Positions 24,025-31,181 of a stretch of 34,226 nucleotides of DNA are shown in pieces (the stretch's first letter is position 1; each line of letters opens with the position of its first letter). The stretch is from Prevotella sp. Its GTDB lineage: Bacteria; Bacteroidota; Bacteroidia; Bacteroidales; Bacteroidaceae. The position numbers were made by a program, and so were the translations under genes. The DNA is taken from assembly GCA_016284895.1 (NCBI GenBank), contig JAEEPT010000008.1, positions 1-34,226 on the forward strand, read 5' to 3'. The notes under the pieces are model-generated. The model made no database searches. It was given only the letters and a program-made list of their open reading frames with translations, and was not told the origin of the DNA.

Positions 24025-24594
24025 GTGTTTAAACGCAAAAAGAGAAAAACACCTGGACTGAACGCCACATCAACAGCCGACATTTCATTCATGCTGCTGA
24101 TATTCTTCCTGATGACCTCGTCGATGGATACTGACAAGGGATTGCCCCGGCAGTTGCCCCCGCCCCAACAGGAGCAGGAAGTGGAACTGGAGGTGAAGGA
24201 GCGCAATGTGCTGCAGCTCAGGCTCGACTCCGTCAACCGGCTCACCTGCAACGACGAGCCCATCACTCACGAAGAACTCACTGAGCGCATCAAGACGTTT
24301 GTGGCCAATCCTACCGATGATCCGTCTTTGCCTGAGAAAAGCGTGCGCGACGTGAACTACTTTGGTAACTGTGAAGTGAGCGACCGCCACATACTCTCGA
24401 TTCAGGTGAGCCGAAAAACCAGCTACGATGCTTATTTCCAGTTGCAGAACTCCATCGTGGCGGCCTACAAGCAACTGCGCAACGAATTGGCACTCAAGCA
24501 GTTCAAGCGTCCTTATGCCAAGTGCACACAGTATGAGCGCGATGCCATTGGAATGGTCTATCCACAACGCATCAGCGAGGAGATTGAAGATTGA
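24025..24594 (+). CDS. exbD: ExbD/TolR-family biopolymer transport protein (first copy)
   Basis: 189 residues from a GTG start (no in-frame ATG fits better). A basic N-terminus (MFKRKKRKTPGLNATSTAD) is followed by the single helix ISFMLLIFFLMTSSM; Asp19 in TADISFM is the proton-carrying residue of the family. The periplasmic part contains a longer loop than usual (NPTDDPSLPEKSVRDVNYFG) and an extended C-terminus with CTQYERDAIG. It pairs with ExbB in the proton-driven complex. The last codons lie in a run of 7-base repeats that leads into the second exbD. Confidence 0.9.
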   Translation: MFKRKKRKTPGLNATSTADISFMLLIFFLMTSSMDTDKGLPRQLPPPQQEQEVELEVKERNVLQLRLDSVNRLTCNDEPITHEELTERIKTFVANPTDDPSLPEKSVRDVNYFGNCEVSDRHILSIQVSRKTSYDAYFQLQNSIVAAYKQLRNELALKQFKRPYAKCTQYERDAIGMVYPQRISEEIED

Positions 24595-24610
24595 AAATTG
24601 AAGATTGAAG
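24583..24610 (+). repeat. Four tandem ATTGAAG heptamers at the exbD-exbD junction
   Basis: ATTGAAG, ATTGAAA, ATTGAAG and ATTGAAG run head to tail, covering the stop of the first exbD (24592-24594) and ending at the ATG of the second (24611). Gain or loss of a unit would change the C-terminus or the spacing between genes. Confidence 0.85.
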
Positions 24611-25114
24611 ATGAAACGCCGATTTATTCATAGAAAAGGACATGAGATGCCGGGACTCAACACATCGTCGCTCCCCGACCTCATCTTCACCGTGCTATTC
24701 TTCTTCATGATCGTCACCCACATGCGTGATGTTGAGCCGATGGTGAAGTTCACTGTGCCGCAAGGTTCTGAGGTGCAGAAGATAGAACACAAAGCGGCTG
24801 TCACCTACATCTATATAGGGCGGCGTTTGCCTGTTCAAGAGGGCGCAGCCACCCCACAGTCCTCCACCGCCGAAGCACTTCAAGGCGAGTTCTTCATGCA
24901 GCTGAACGACCAGCTGGCTACACTCGATGACATCAAAGCCCACATTGAGCAGGAGCGAGGACGTATGAACAGCGAAGACCAAGCCCGTATGACGGTCAGT
25001 ATCAAAGCCGACAAAGACGTTCCGATGGGCATTATTGGTGACGTGAAGAGACAGCTGCAACAATCGTTCGCCCTCAGAATTAACTATTCAGCTACAGAGC
25101 GGCCCCAAAACTAA
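24611..25114 (+). CDS. exbD: ExbD/TolR-family biopolymer transport protein (second copy)
   Basis: 167 residues from ATG 24611 (MKRRFIHRKGHEMPGLNTSS); a TTG two codons earlier lies in the heptamer repeat and is unlikely. The helix LIFTVLFFFMIVTHM follows the functional Asp in SLPDLIF (residue 23). The periplasmic domain has VKFTVPQGSEV and TVSIKADKDVPMGIIGDVKR, the latter typical of the ExbD C-terminal fold. Two different ExbD proteins beside one ExbB is common in Bacteroidota and suggests a hetero-oligomeric stator. Last gene of the operon; only a weak hairpin (AAAAAG-GAG-CTTTTT, about 25125-25138) follows it. Confidence 0.9.
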   Translation: MKRRFIHRKGHEMPGLNTSSLPDLIFTVLFFFMIVTHMRDVEPMVKFTVPQGSEVQKIEHKAAVTYIYIGRRLPVQEGAATPQSSTAEALQGEFFMQLNDQLATLDDIKAHIEQERGRMNSEDQARMTVSIKADKDVPMGIIGDVKRQLQQSFALRINYSATERPQN

Positions 25115-25151
25115 CATTTTGATCAAAAAGGAGCTTTTTTTATTCTAATCT

Positions 25152-25183
25152 ATTGCTTGTCTGAAATATTGTTGCTACCTTTG
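25152..25183 (+). promoter_or_regulatory. Promoter of the Lrp-family regulator
   Basis: ATTG (25152-25155), a 20-base spacer and TACCTTTG (25176-25183) fit the Bacteroidota promoter with one mismatch in the -33 box; ATG follows 29 bases later. Confidence 0.72.
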
Positions 25184-25212
25184 CATGCATTATTTACAAA
25201 CAAAAGTACAAT

Positions 25213-25740
25213 ATGGCAAACCAGAAACTTGATAAATTGGACAAGCAAATCCTGAAGCTGATAGCCGATGATGCACGCATCCCCTTCCTGGAAGTGGCAC
25301 GCGCCTGCAACGTAAGCGGTGCAGCCATTCACCAACGCATACAGAAACTGACAAACATGGGCATTCTGAAGGGCTCGCAGTTCATCATAGACCCTGAGAA
25401 AATAGGCTATGAGACTTGCGCTTACATAGGACTGAACCTGAAGAATCCCGAGTCGTTCGACAAAGTAGTTGCCAAACTGATGGAAATACCCGAAGTGGTG
25501 GAGTGTCACTACACTACCGGTAACTACGACTTGTTCATCAAGATTTATGCACTGAATAACCATCATCTGCTGAACATCATTCACGATGAGTTGCAACCGC
25601 TCGGACTGGCTCGCAGCGAGAGCATCATTTCTTTCCACGCAGCCATCGACCGTCAGCTTTCAATGAATGAGCTCTTTGAGGACTCGGAGACCTCCGAGAC
25701 CTCCGAGCCCTCCGAGCTCTCCGAGAACTCAGAAAACTAA
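25213..25740 (+). CDS. Lrp/AsnC-family transcriptional regulator
   Basis: 175 residues. KLDKLDKQILKLIADDARIP starts the winged helix-turn-helix, whose recognition part is ACNVSGAAIHQRIQKL (about 32-48); from about residue 65 the ligand-binding RAM domain runs through ETCAYIGLNLKN, PEVVECHYTTGNYDLFIKIY and SIISFHAAIDRQ. Such proteins form octamers and respond to amino acids. The last 20 residues are an unusual acidic tail of Ser-Glu triplets (ETSETSEPSELSENSEN) encoded by 9-base repeats; the family normally ends near the RAM domain. It is followed by tex after six bases, so the two are probably co-transcribed. Confidence 0.93.
   Translation: MANQKLDKLDKQILKLIADDARIPFLEVARACNVSGAAIHQRIQKLTNMGILKGSQFIIDPEKIGYETCAYIGLNLKNPESFDKVVAKLMEIPEVVECHYTTGNYDLFIKIYALNNHHLLNIIHDELQPLGLARSESIISFHAAIDRQLSMNELFEDSETSETSEPSELSENSEN
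25681..25734 (+). repeat. Six 9-base repeats encoding the Lrp tail
   Basis: Units GACTCGGAG, ACCTCCGAG (twice), CCCTCCGAG, CTCTCCGAG and AACTCAGAA encode x-Ser-Glu triplets. The unit length keeps the frame, so slippage would change only tail length. Confidence 0.85.
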
Positions 25741-25746
25741 CTGGCA

Positions 25747-27927
25747 ATGGAAAACAAGATGCTCGCTGCCATCATAGCGAAGGGCTTGAGCCTGCCCAGC
25801 GGTGCTGTAGCCAACACGCTGAACCTGCTCGATGAGGGTTGCACCATACCGTTTATTGCCCGCTACCGAAAGGAGCGCACCGGAGGACTGGACGAAGTAA
25901 AAATTGCGACTATCAGCCAGCAGTATGACAAGCTGAAGGAGATGAGCAAGCGCAAGGAGACCATCGTCAAGACCATTGCCGAGCAGGCGAAGTTGACACC
26001 CGAGCTGGAGCACCGCATTGCCGAATGCTGGGATGCCAACGAGCTGGAAGACATCTACCTGCCCTTCAAACCCAAGCGACGCACCCGCGCTCAAGCGGCT
26101 CGAGAGCTGGGGCTGGAGCCATTGGCTACGCTACTCATGATGCAGCGCGAACGTGACCCCGAACAGGCGGCAGAGAAATACGTAAAAGGCGATGTAAAGG
26201 ATGTCACTCAGGCACTGAAGGGGGCTCAGGACATCATAGCCGAGAACGTGAGCGAGGATGAACGTAGCCGACAACAAATCAGATCAGCCTTCAGGCGTGA
26301 AGCCATCATCACGTCGAAAGTGGTGAAAGCCAAAGCCGATACCGATGAGGCTGCCAAATACTCCGACTACTTCGACTGGCAGGAACCACTCAAGCGATGC
26401 AGTTCCCACCGTCTGTTAGCCATGCGACGAGGCGAAGCCGAGGGCATTCTGAGAATTTCCATCTCAGCCAACGATGATGAATGTATCGATAGGCTCAAGC
26501 GGCACTACATTTACGGCAACACCCCTTGTGGAAAACTCGTGGGCGAGGCTGTGGAAGATGGTTTTAAACGACTGCTGAAGCCATCTATCGAAACCGAATT
26601 CTCTGCCATAAGTAAAGAAAAAGCCGACGAAGATGCCATCCGCGTATTTGCCGAGAACTTGCGTCAGCTGCTGCTGGGGGCACCGCTGGGGCCGAAACGT
26701 GTAATGGGTATTGACCCTGGCTTCCGCACTGGCTGCAAGGTTGTGTGTCTCGACGCACAGGGCAATCTGCTTCACCATGAGGCTATCTTCCCCCACCCGC
26801 CCGTGAACCGTCGCATGCAATCCACCGTTCATCTGCAACAGATGGTCAGCGACTATCAGATTGAAGCCATTGCCATCGGCAACGGAACGGCCAGCCGCGA
26901 GACGAAAGACTTCGTAGAAGAGGCCATGAGTAACTGGCCATTGGAAGTCAGCATCAGCCAACAGTCAAAAGCCAATTGCCAAAAGCCACAAATATTTACC
27001 GTCAGCGAGGACGGAGCATCAGTGTACTCCGCCTCGAAAGTGGCCCGCGATGAGTTCCCCGACGAGGATGTGACCGTGCGCGGTGCTGTCAGCATAGGCC
27101 GGCGACTCATGGACCCACTGGCTGAATTGGTAAAGATTGACCCGAAGAGCATAGGTGTAGGACAGTATCAGCACGATGTAGATCAGACAAAGCTGAAACG
27201 ACAGCTGGACCTCACTGTGGAGAGCTGCGTGAACGCCGTAGGCGTGAACTTGAACACGGCTTCAAGCCACCTGCTGCAATACGTGAGCGGACTAGGCCCC
27301 ACACTGGCCAAGAACATCGTGGACTTCAGACGTGAGAACGGAGCTTTCACCTCACGCGCCCAGTTGAAAAAAGTGCCACGCTTAGGACCTTCTGCCTTTG
27401 AGCAATGCGCTGGTTTCCTTCGCATTCCAGAAGCACGCAACCCACTGGACAACAGCGCAGTACATCCTGAGAGCTATCAGATAGTGGAACAGATGGCACG
27501 CGACATGGGATGTACCGTAGCCGACCTGATTAAGCAGAAAGAGTTACGCAGTCAGATCAAACTGGAGAAATATGTCACCGACAGCATCGGACTACCCACG
27601 CTGACTGATATCATGAAGGAGCTGGAGAAGCCCGGACGCGACCCGCGTCAACAGATTGAGGCTTTCGAGTTTGCCAAGGGTGTAGAGACCATCGACGATC
27701 TGACCGAGGGCATGCAACTGCCTGGCATAGTGACCAACATCACGAACTTCGGCGCGTTTGTTGACATCGGCGTACATCAGGACGGACTCGTGCATATATC
27801 GCAGATGGCCGACAAATATGTGAAGGACCCGAACGAGGTGGTAAAACTGCACCAGCACGTCATGGTGCGCGTATTGGAAATAGACAGCCGTCGAAACAGA
27901 ATTTCGCTTTCCATGAGAGGGCTATAA
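25747..27927 (+). CDS. tex: Tex-family RNA-binding transcription accessory protein
   Basis: 726 residues, in the normal range. Domains in order: Tex N-terminal helical region (GCTIPFIARYRKERTGGLDE at about 30-50), YqgF-like RNase H fold (VMGIDPGFRTGCKVV near 319), helix-hairpin-helix pair (LLQYVSGLGPTLAKNIVDFR and LKKVPRLGPSAFEQCAGFLR) and a C-terminal S1 domain (LPGIVTNITNFGAFVDIGVH, GLVHIS). Tex proteins bind RNA and the transcription machinery; their exact role is not settled. In the YqgF region the stretch QQSKANCQKPQ replaces what is usually a shorter linker before SEDGASVYSAS and is encoded by a short DNA repeat. It follows the Lrp gene by six bases. Confidence 0.97.
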   Translation: MENKMLAAIIAKGLSLPSGAVANTLNLLDEGCTIPFIARYRKERTGGLDEVKIATISQQYDKLKEMSKRKETIVKTIAEQAKLTPELEHRIAECWDANELEDIYLPFKPKRRTRAQAARELGLEPLATLLMMQRERDPEQAAEKYVKGDVKDVTQALKGAQDIIAENVSEDERSRQQIRSAFRREAIITSKVVKAKADTDEAAKYSDYFDWQEPLKRCSSHRLLAMRRGEAEGILRISISANDDECIDRLKRHYIYGNTPCGKLVGEAVEDGFKRLLKPSIETEFSAISKEKADEDAIRVFAENLRQLLLGAPLGPKRVMGIDPGFRTGCKVVCLDAQGNLLHHEAIFPHPPVNRRMQSTVHLQQMVSDYQIEAIAIGNGTASRETKDFVEEAMSNWPLEVSISQQSKANCQKPQIFTVSEDGASVYSASKVARDEFPDEDVTVRGAVSIGRRLMDPLAELVKIDPKSIGVGQYQHDVDQTKLKRQLDLTVESCVNAVGVNLNTASSHLLQYVSGLGPTLAKNIVDFRRENGAFTSRAQLKKVPRLGPSAFEQCAGFLRIPEARNPLDNSAVHPESYQIVEQMARDMGCTVADLIKQKELRSQIKLEKYVTDSIGLPTLTDIMKELEKPGRDPRQQIEAFEFAKGVETIDDLTEGMQLPGIVTNITNFGAFVDIGVHQDGLVHISQMADKYVKDPNEVVKLHQHVMVRVLEIDSRRNRISLSMRGL

Positions 27928-28003
27928 TGTTCAATTTTACTTCTTTTTACAGTCAAAAACTAAAAACTATTCGGTGTTTTATTAGTTTTTAATAAAAAAA
28001 ACG

Positions 28004-28011
28004 TACCTTTG
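28004..28011 (+). promoter_or_regulatory. -7 promoter box of the acetyltransferase-like gene
   Basis: TACCTTTG ends only seven bases before ATG 28019, so the transcript would have a leader of a few bases or none. Confidence 0.65.
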
Positions 28012-28018
28012 CAGCCAA

Positions 28019-29149
28019 ATGAACGAGATAAAGGTAAAAAAGGTTGAAAACAAACATGAACTGAAAGACTTTTTGTCAGTCCCCAAAAGGATATATGCTA
28101 ACTGTAGCCAGTATGTACCCGACTTTGAGAGTGACATCGTTGACAGTTTCAATCCGAAGAAAAATGCAGGTCTGTCTTTCTGCGACCTTCAGCCATTCAT
28201 CGCCTATAAAGGGAATGAAGCTGTGGGGCGCATTGTTGGTATTGTGAACCACAAGGCCAACACGAGATGGAACACCAAGACCGTGCGCTTCAGCCTTATC
28301 GAGTTCACGGACGACCCACAAGTGTCAGCCGCACTGCTCAAAGCCGTAGAAGAATGGGGACGCGCACTGGGCATGAATCACATACAGGGTCCGATGGGCA
28401 TCACCGACTTCGACAAAGAGGGCATGCTGGTAGAGGACTTTGACATGATAGGTTCGACCACCGCGATCTATAATCCTCCGTACTATCCACAGCACTTAGA
28501 GAAACTGGGATTCGGAAAAGAAGTGGATTGGGTGCAAATTCGGGTGCAGATACCCGAAGAGGTGCCAGCCAAATATGCCCGTGTGGCCGACTATTGCAGG
28601 ACGATGCTGGGACTGACCGTGAAAAAAGTGAAGAGCCAAGAGCTGTTTGACCACTACGGTCAAGAGATATTCGACCTGCTCAACGAATCATATTCCGAGC
28701 TATTCGGCTACTCATCACTCTCTAAAGACCAAATCGATGAGTTCGTAAAGCTCTACGTGAAAGTAGTAGATCTGAACATGGTTCCACTCATCACCAATGC
28801 CAAAGGCGAGCTGGTGGGCGTAGCAGTGACGATGCCCAGCCTGTCCGAGGCCATGCACAAAACACACGGCTCGATGTGGCCCTTCGGATGGTATCACCTG
28901 CTGAAGGCCCTGAAATGGAAAAAATCTGACCACGTTGACCTGCTGCTCATTGCAGTGCGCAAGGATTTCAGGGGGTTGGGTGTGAACGCGCTGTTCTTCG
29001 ACGACTTGATTCCCATCTTCAACAAGAACGGCTTCAAATGGGCCGAGACAGGGCCACAGCTGGAGACCAATGCCCCTGAGCTGGCACAATGGAAGCCCAT
29101 GCACCCCGAGACCGTGAAACGCCGCAGATGCTACTGCAAGAACATCTGA
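28019..29149 (+). CDS. GNAT-like N-acyltransferase family protein
   Basis: 376 residues with no signal peptide. NKHELKDFLSVPKRIYANCS opens the chain; EAVGRIVGIVNHKAN and MNHIQGPMGITDFDKEGML are seen in a known Bacteroidota family annotated as acyl-CoA N-acyltransferase-like; the C-terminal half has LLLIAVRKDFRGLGVNALFF, a GNAT acetyl-CoA-binding segment (RxxGxG-like, here RGLGVN). It probably holds two GNAT-like halves, of which the second looks active. The substrate is unknown. It has its own promoter after tex and lies 76 bases before the ketosynthase gene with no terminator between, so it may be co-expressed with the lipid/polyene cluster. Confidence 0.72.
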   Translation: MNEIKVKKVENKHELKDFLSVPKRIYANCSQYVPDFESDIVDSFNPKKNAGLSFCDLQPFIAYKGNEAVGRIVGIVNHKANTRWNTKTVRFSLIEFTDDPQVSAALLKAVEEWGRALGMNHIQGPMGITDFDKEGMLVEDFDMIGSTTAIYNPPYYPQHLEKLGFGKEVDWVQIRVQIPEEVPAKYARVADYCRTMLGLTVKKVKSQELFDHYGQEIFDLLNESYSELFGYSSLSKDQIDEFVKLYVKVVDLNMVPLITNAKGELVGVAVTMPSLSEAMHKTHGSMWPFGWYHLLKALKWKKSDHVDLLLIAVRKDFRGLGVNALFFDDLIPIFNKNGFKWAETGPQLETNAPELAQWKPMHPETVKRRRCYCKNI

Positions 29150-29225
29150 CACAGCGGTGAGAGAACAGGATAATAAAGGGATAATTTACATATTATAATA
29201 TTATATAAAGAAAGAACGAAAAGAA

Positions 29226-30455
29226 ATGAGCAATAGAGTTGTGATTACAGGTATGGGCATTTGGTCGTGCCTGGGAAAGACACTGGAGGAGGTACGCGAG
29301 TCGCTATATACGGGTCGCAGTGGTATCATCTTTAGTCAAGAGCGCAAGGACAAGGGCTTTGCATCGGCTCTGTGTGCCAATGTGGAAATGCCCGACCTGA
29401 AGCCTTTCGTAAAGCGCGGTCCGCGACAGTTCATGCCTGAGGAAGCGCAGTATGCCTACATGGCTACGAAGGATGCACTCGAAGCAGCCCACATCGATCA
29501 GGACTTCTTGGACAGCCACGAGGTGGGCATCATCTACGGCAACGACTCAGTGGCAATGGCCACGATGGAGTCGATGGACCGTTTCCGCGAGTTTGGCAGT
29601 ACGGCTGCCTGCGGCAGTGGTGCCATCTTCCAGTCGATGAACTCTACCGTGACGATGAACCTGGCCACGCTGTTCCATCTGCGCGGCATCAACCTCACAT
29701 CGTCGGCAGCCTGCGCCAGCAGTTCACAAGCCGTCGGACTGGCTTCGCTGCTCATCAAGGACGGACTGCAGGACTGCGTGATCTGCGGTGGTGCACAGGA
29801 AGCCAACATGTATGGCGTGGCTTCGTTCGATGGCATTCAGGCATTCTCGAAGCGAGAGAGCGAACCGACAAAGGCTTGCCGTCCCTTCGACCGCGACCGC
29901 GACGGACTGGTGCCTGGCGGTGGTGCAGCTACGGTGATTCTGGAAAGCCTTGAACATGCCGTAAAGCGCGGTGCGCCCATCCTGGCCGAAGTCATTGGCT
30001 GGGGATTCTCCGGCAACGGCGATCACATTTCGACCCCCAACGTAGCAGGTCCCGCCCGTTCGTTGGAACTCTGTCTGAAGCACAGCGGCATCAGCGATGT
30101 GCGTGAGATAGGCTACATCAACGCTCATGCCACCTCGACCAAGGCCGGTGACGGTCGCGAGGCAATGGCCATTGCACAGCTGTTCGGTGACTATCGCGTG
30201 CCTGTGACCTCAACCAAGAGTCAGACCGGCCACGAGATGTGGATGGCAGGTGCCAGCGAGCTCATCTACTCAATGCTGATGATGCAGAACGGATTCATTG
30301 CAGGCAACATCAACTTCGAGAATCCCGACGACGAGACAGCCTGCATCAACGTCATTCCCGAGACCAGGGAAGCAAAGTTCAACATGTTCCTCTCGAACTC
30401 GTTCGGCTTCGGAGGCACGAACTCGACACTGATTGTCAAGGAATTCAACAAATAA
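29226..30455 (+). CDS. Beta-ketoacyl-ACP synthase (KAS, FabF/FabB-like)
   Basis: 409 residues of thiolase fold. VVITGMGIWSCLG starts it; the active-site Cys163 lies in SSAACASSSQAVG, and the two catalytic His residues are His301 (INAHATSTKAGDG) and His336 (KSQTGHEMWMAGA), with Lys331 nearby, so it looks fully active. It extends an acyl chain on an ACP by decarboxylating Claisen condensation. A separate small ACP, a hotdog dehydratase-like protein, an MMPL exporter and an FAD oxidoreductase follow on the same strand, the order seen in aryl-polyene and flexirubin-type clusters rather than in housekeeping fatty-acid synthesis. No -7 box is evident in the AT-rich 76-base gap upstream. Confidence 0.92.
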   Translation: MSNRVVITGMGIWSCLGKTLEEVRESLYTGRSGIIFSQERKDKGFASALCANVEMPDLKPFVKRGPRQFMPEEAQYAYMATKDALEAAHIDQDFLDSHEVGIIYGNDSVAMATMESMDRFREFGSTAACGSGAIFQSMNSTVTMNLATLFHLRGINLTSSAACASSSQAVGLASLLIKDGLQDCVICGGAQEANMYGVASFDGIQAFSKRESEPTKACRPFDRDRDGLVPGGGAATVILESLEHAVKRGAPILAEVIGWGFSGNGDHISTPNVAGPARSLELCLKHSGISDVREIGYINAHATSTKAGDGREAMAIAQLFGDYRVPVTSTKSQTGHEMWMAGASELIYSMLMMQNGFIAGNINFENPDDETACINVIPETREAKFNMFLSNSFGFGGTNSTLIVKEFNK

Positions 30456-30513
30456 ACAGAAAGAGAGAATAATTTTTCAACAGGAAACAAAATCAATTAA
30501 ACAAGACACAATT

Positions 30514-30765
30514 ATGACACGTGAAGAAATTATCGAGCAAGTAAACAGCGTTTTGGCTGAAGAATTTGAAGTAGCTGACAGCAATTTTCAACCTGAGGAT
30601 AACGTGAAGGAGACCCTGTCACTCGACAGTCTCAGCTTGGTAGACCTTGTAGCCATCATCCAGTACACCTACAAGATTCAGGTGCCTATGAGCGACCTGC
30701 CTAAGATCAAGACCTTCAACGATCTCTACGACTACATTGAGGAGCACCTCAAAGAGCAGGCATGA
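30514..30765 (+). CDS. Acyl carrier protein
   Basis: 83 residues from ATG 30514 (MTREEIIEQVNSVLAEEFEV); the frame extends further back but only into a low-complexity stretch of the 58-base gap. Ser39 in LSLDSLSLVDLV is the site for the phosphopantetheine arm. The protein is acidic and helical as expected. It carries the growing acyl chain for the ketosynthase upstream. The stop overlaps the next start (ATGA). Confidence 0.93.
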   Translation: MTREEIIEQVNSVLAEEFEVADSNFQPEDNVKETLSLDSLSLVDLVAIIQYTYKIQVPMSDLPKIKTFNDLYDYIEEHLKEQA

Positions 30766-31181
30766 AGGGAAAGGAAATCCTAAAGCTCATTCCGCAGCGC
30801 AAGCCTTTCATCATGATAGACGAGGCAACTGATTTCACAGATGACAGTTGCCGCACCTGCCTCTCAGTGAGCTACAACAACTATTTCGTCATTGACGATA
30901 ACGAATTGTCCGAGACGGGGCTGATTGAGCACATGGCTCAGTCGGCCTCGGCTTTGGCTGGATATAAGGCCCTTACGTCTGACACCAGCGACCAACCGCC
31001 CGTGGGCATCATCGGCGAAGTGAAGCGATTCAGCTGCGAGCGCCGACCGCTGGCGGGTGAGAAGATTGAAACGACCATACGTTTCGGCATGTCATTCGGA
31101 AACGTGACACTGGCCGACGGCGAAAGCCGCATCGGTGAAGAAACAATCGCCAACATTAAACTAAAGATTTTCATTCAGTAA
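30762..31181 (+). CDS. Hotdog-fold 3-hydroxyacyl-ACP dehydratase-like protein, catalytic His not seen
   Basis: 139 residues with the FabZ/FabA-like order: ILKLIPQRKPFIMID at the start (FabZ has LPHRYPFLLVD), TGLIEHMAQSASALAG for the central helix, and VGIIGEVKRFSCERRPLAGE for the later strands. Glu56 in LIEHMAQ corresponds to the FabZ acid, but the usual GHFPxxPVxPG segment with the catalytic His is replaced by NNYFVIDDNELSET. It may be an inactive partner of a second dehydratase or a divergent enzyme. It overlaps the ACP gene by four bases and the exporter gene by one, so it belongs firmly to this cluster. Confidence 0.8.
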   Translation: MKGKEILKLIPQRKPFIMIDEATDFTDDSCRTCLSVSYNNYFVIDDNELSETGLIEHMAQSASALAGYKALTSDTSDQPPVGIIGEVKRFSCERRPLAGEKIETTIRFGMSFGNVTLADGESRIGEETIANIKLKIFIQ

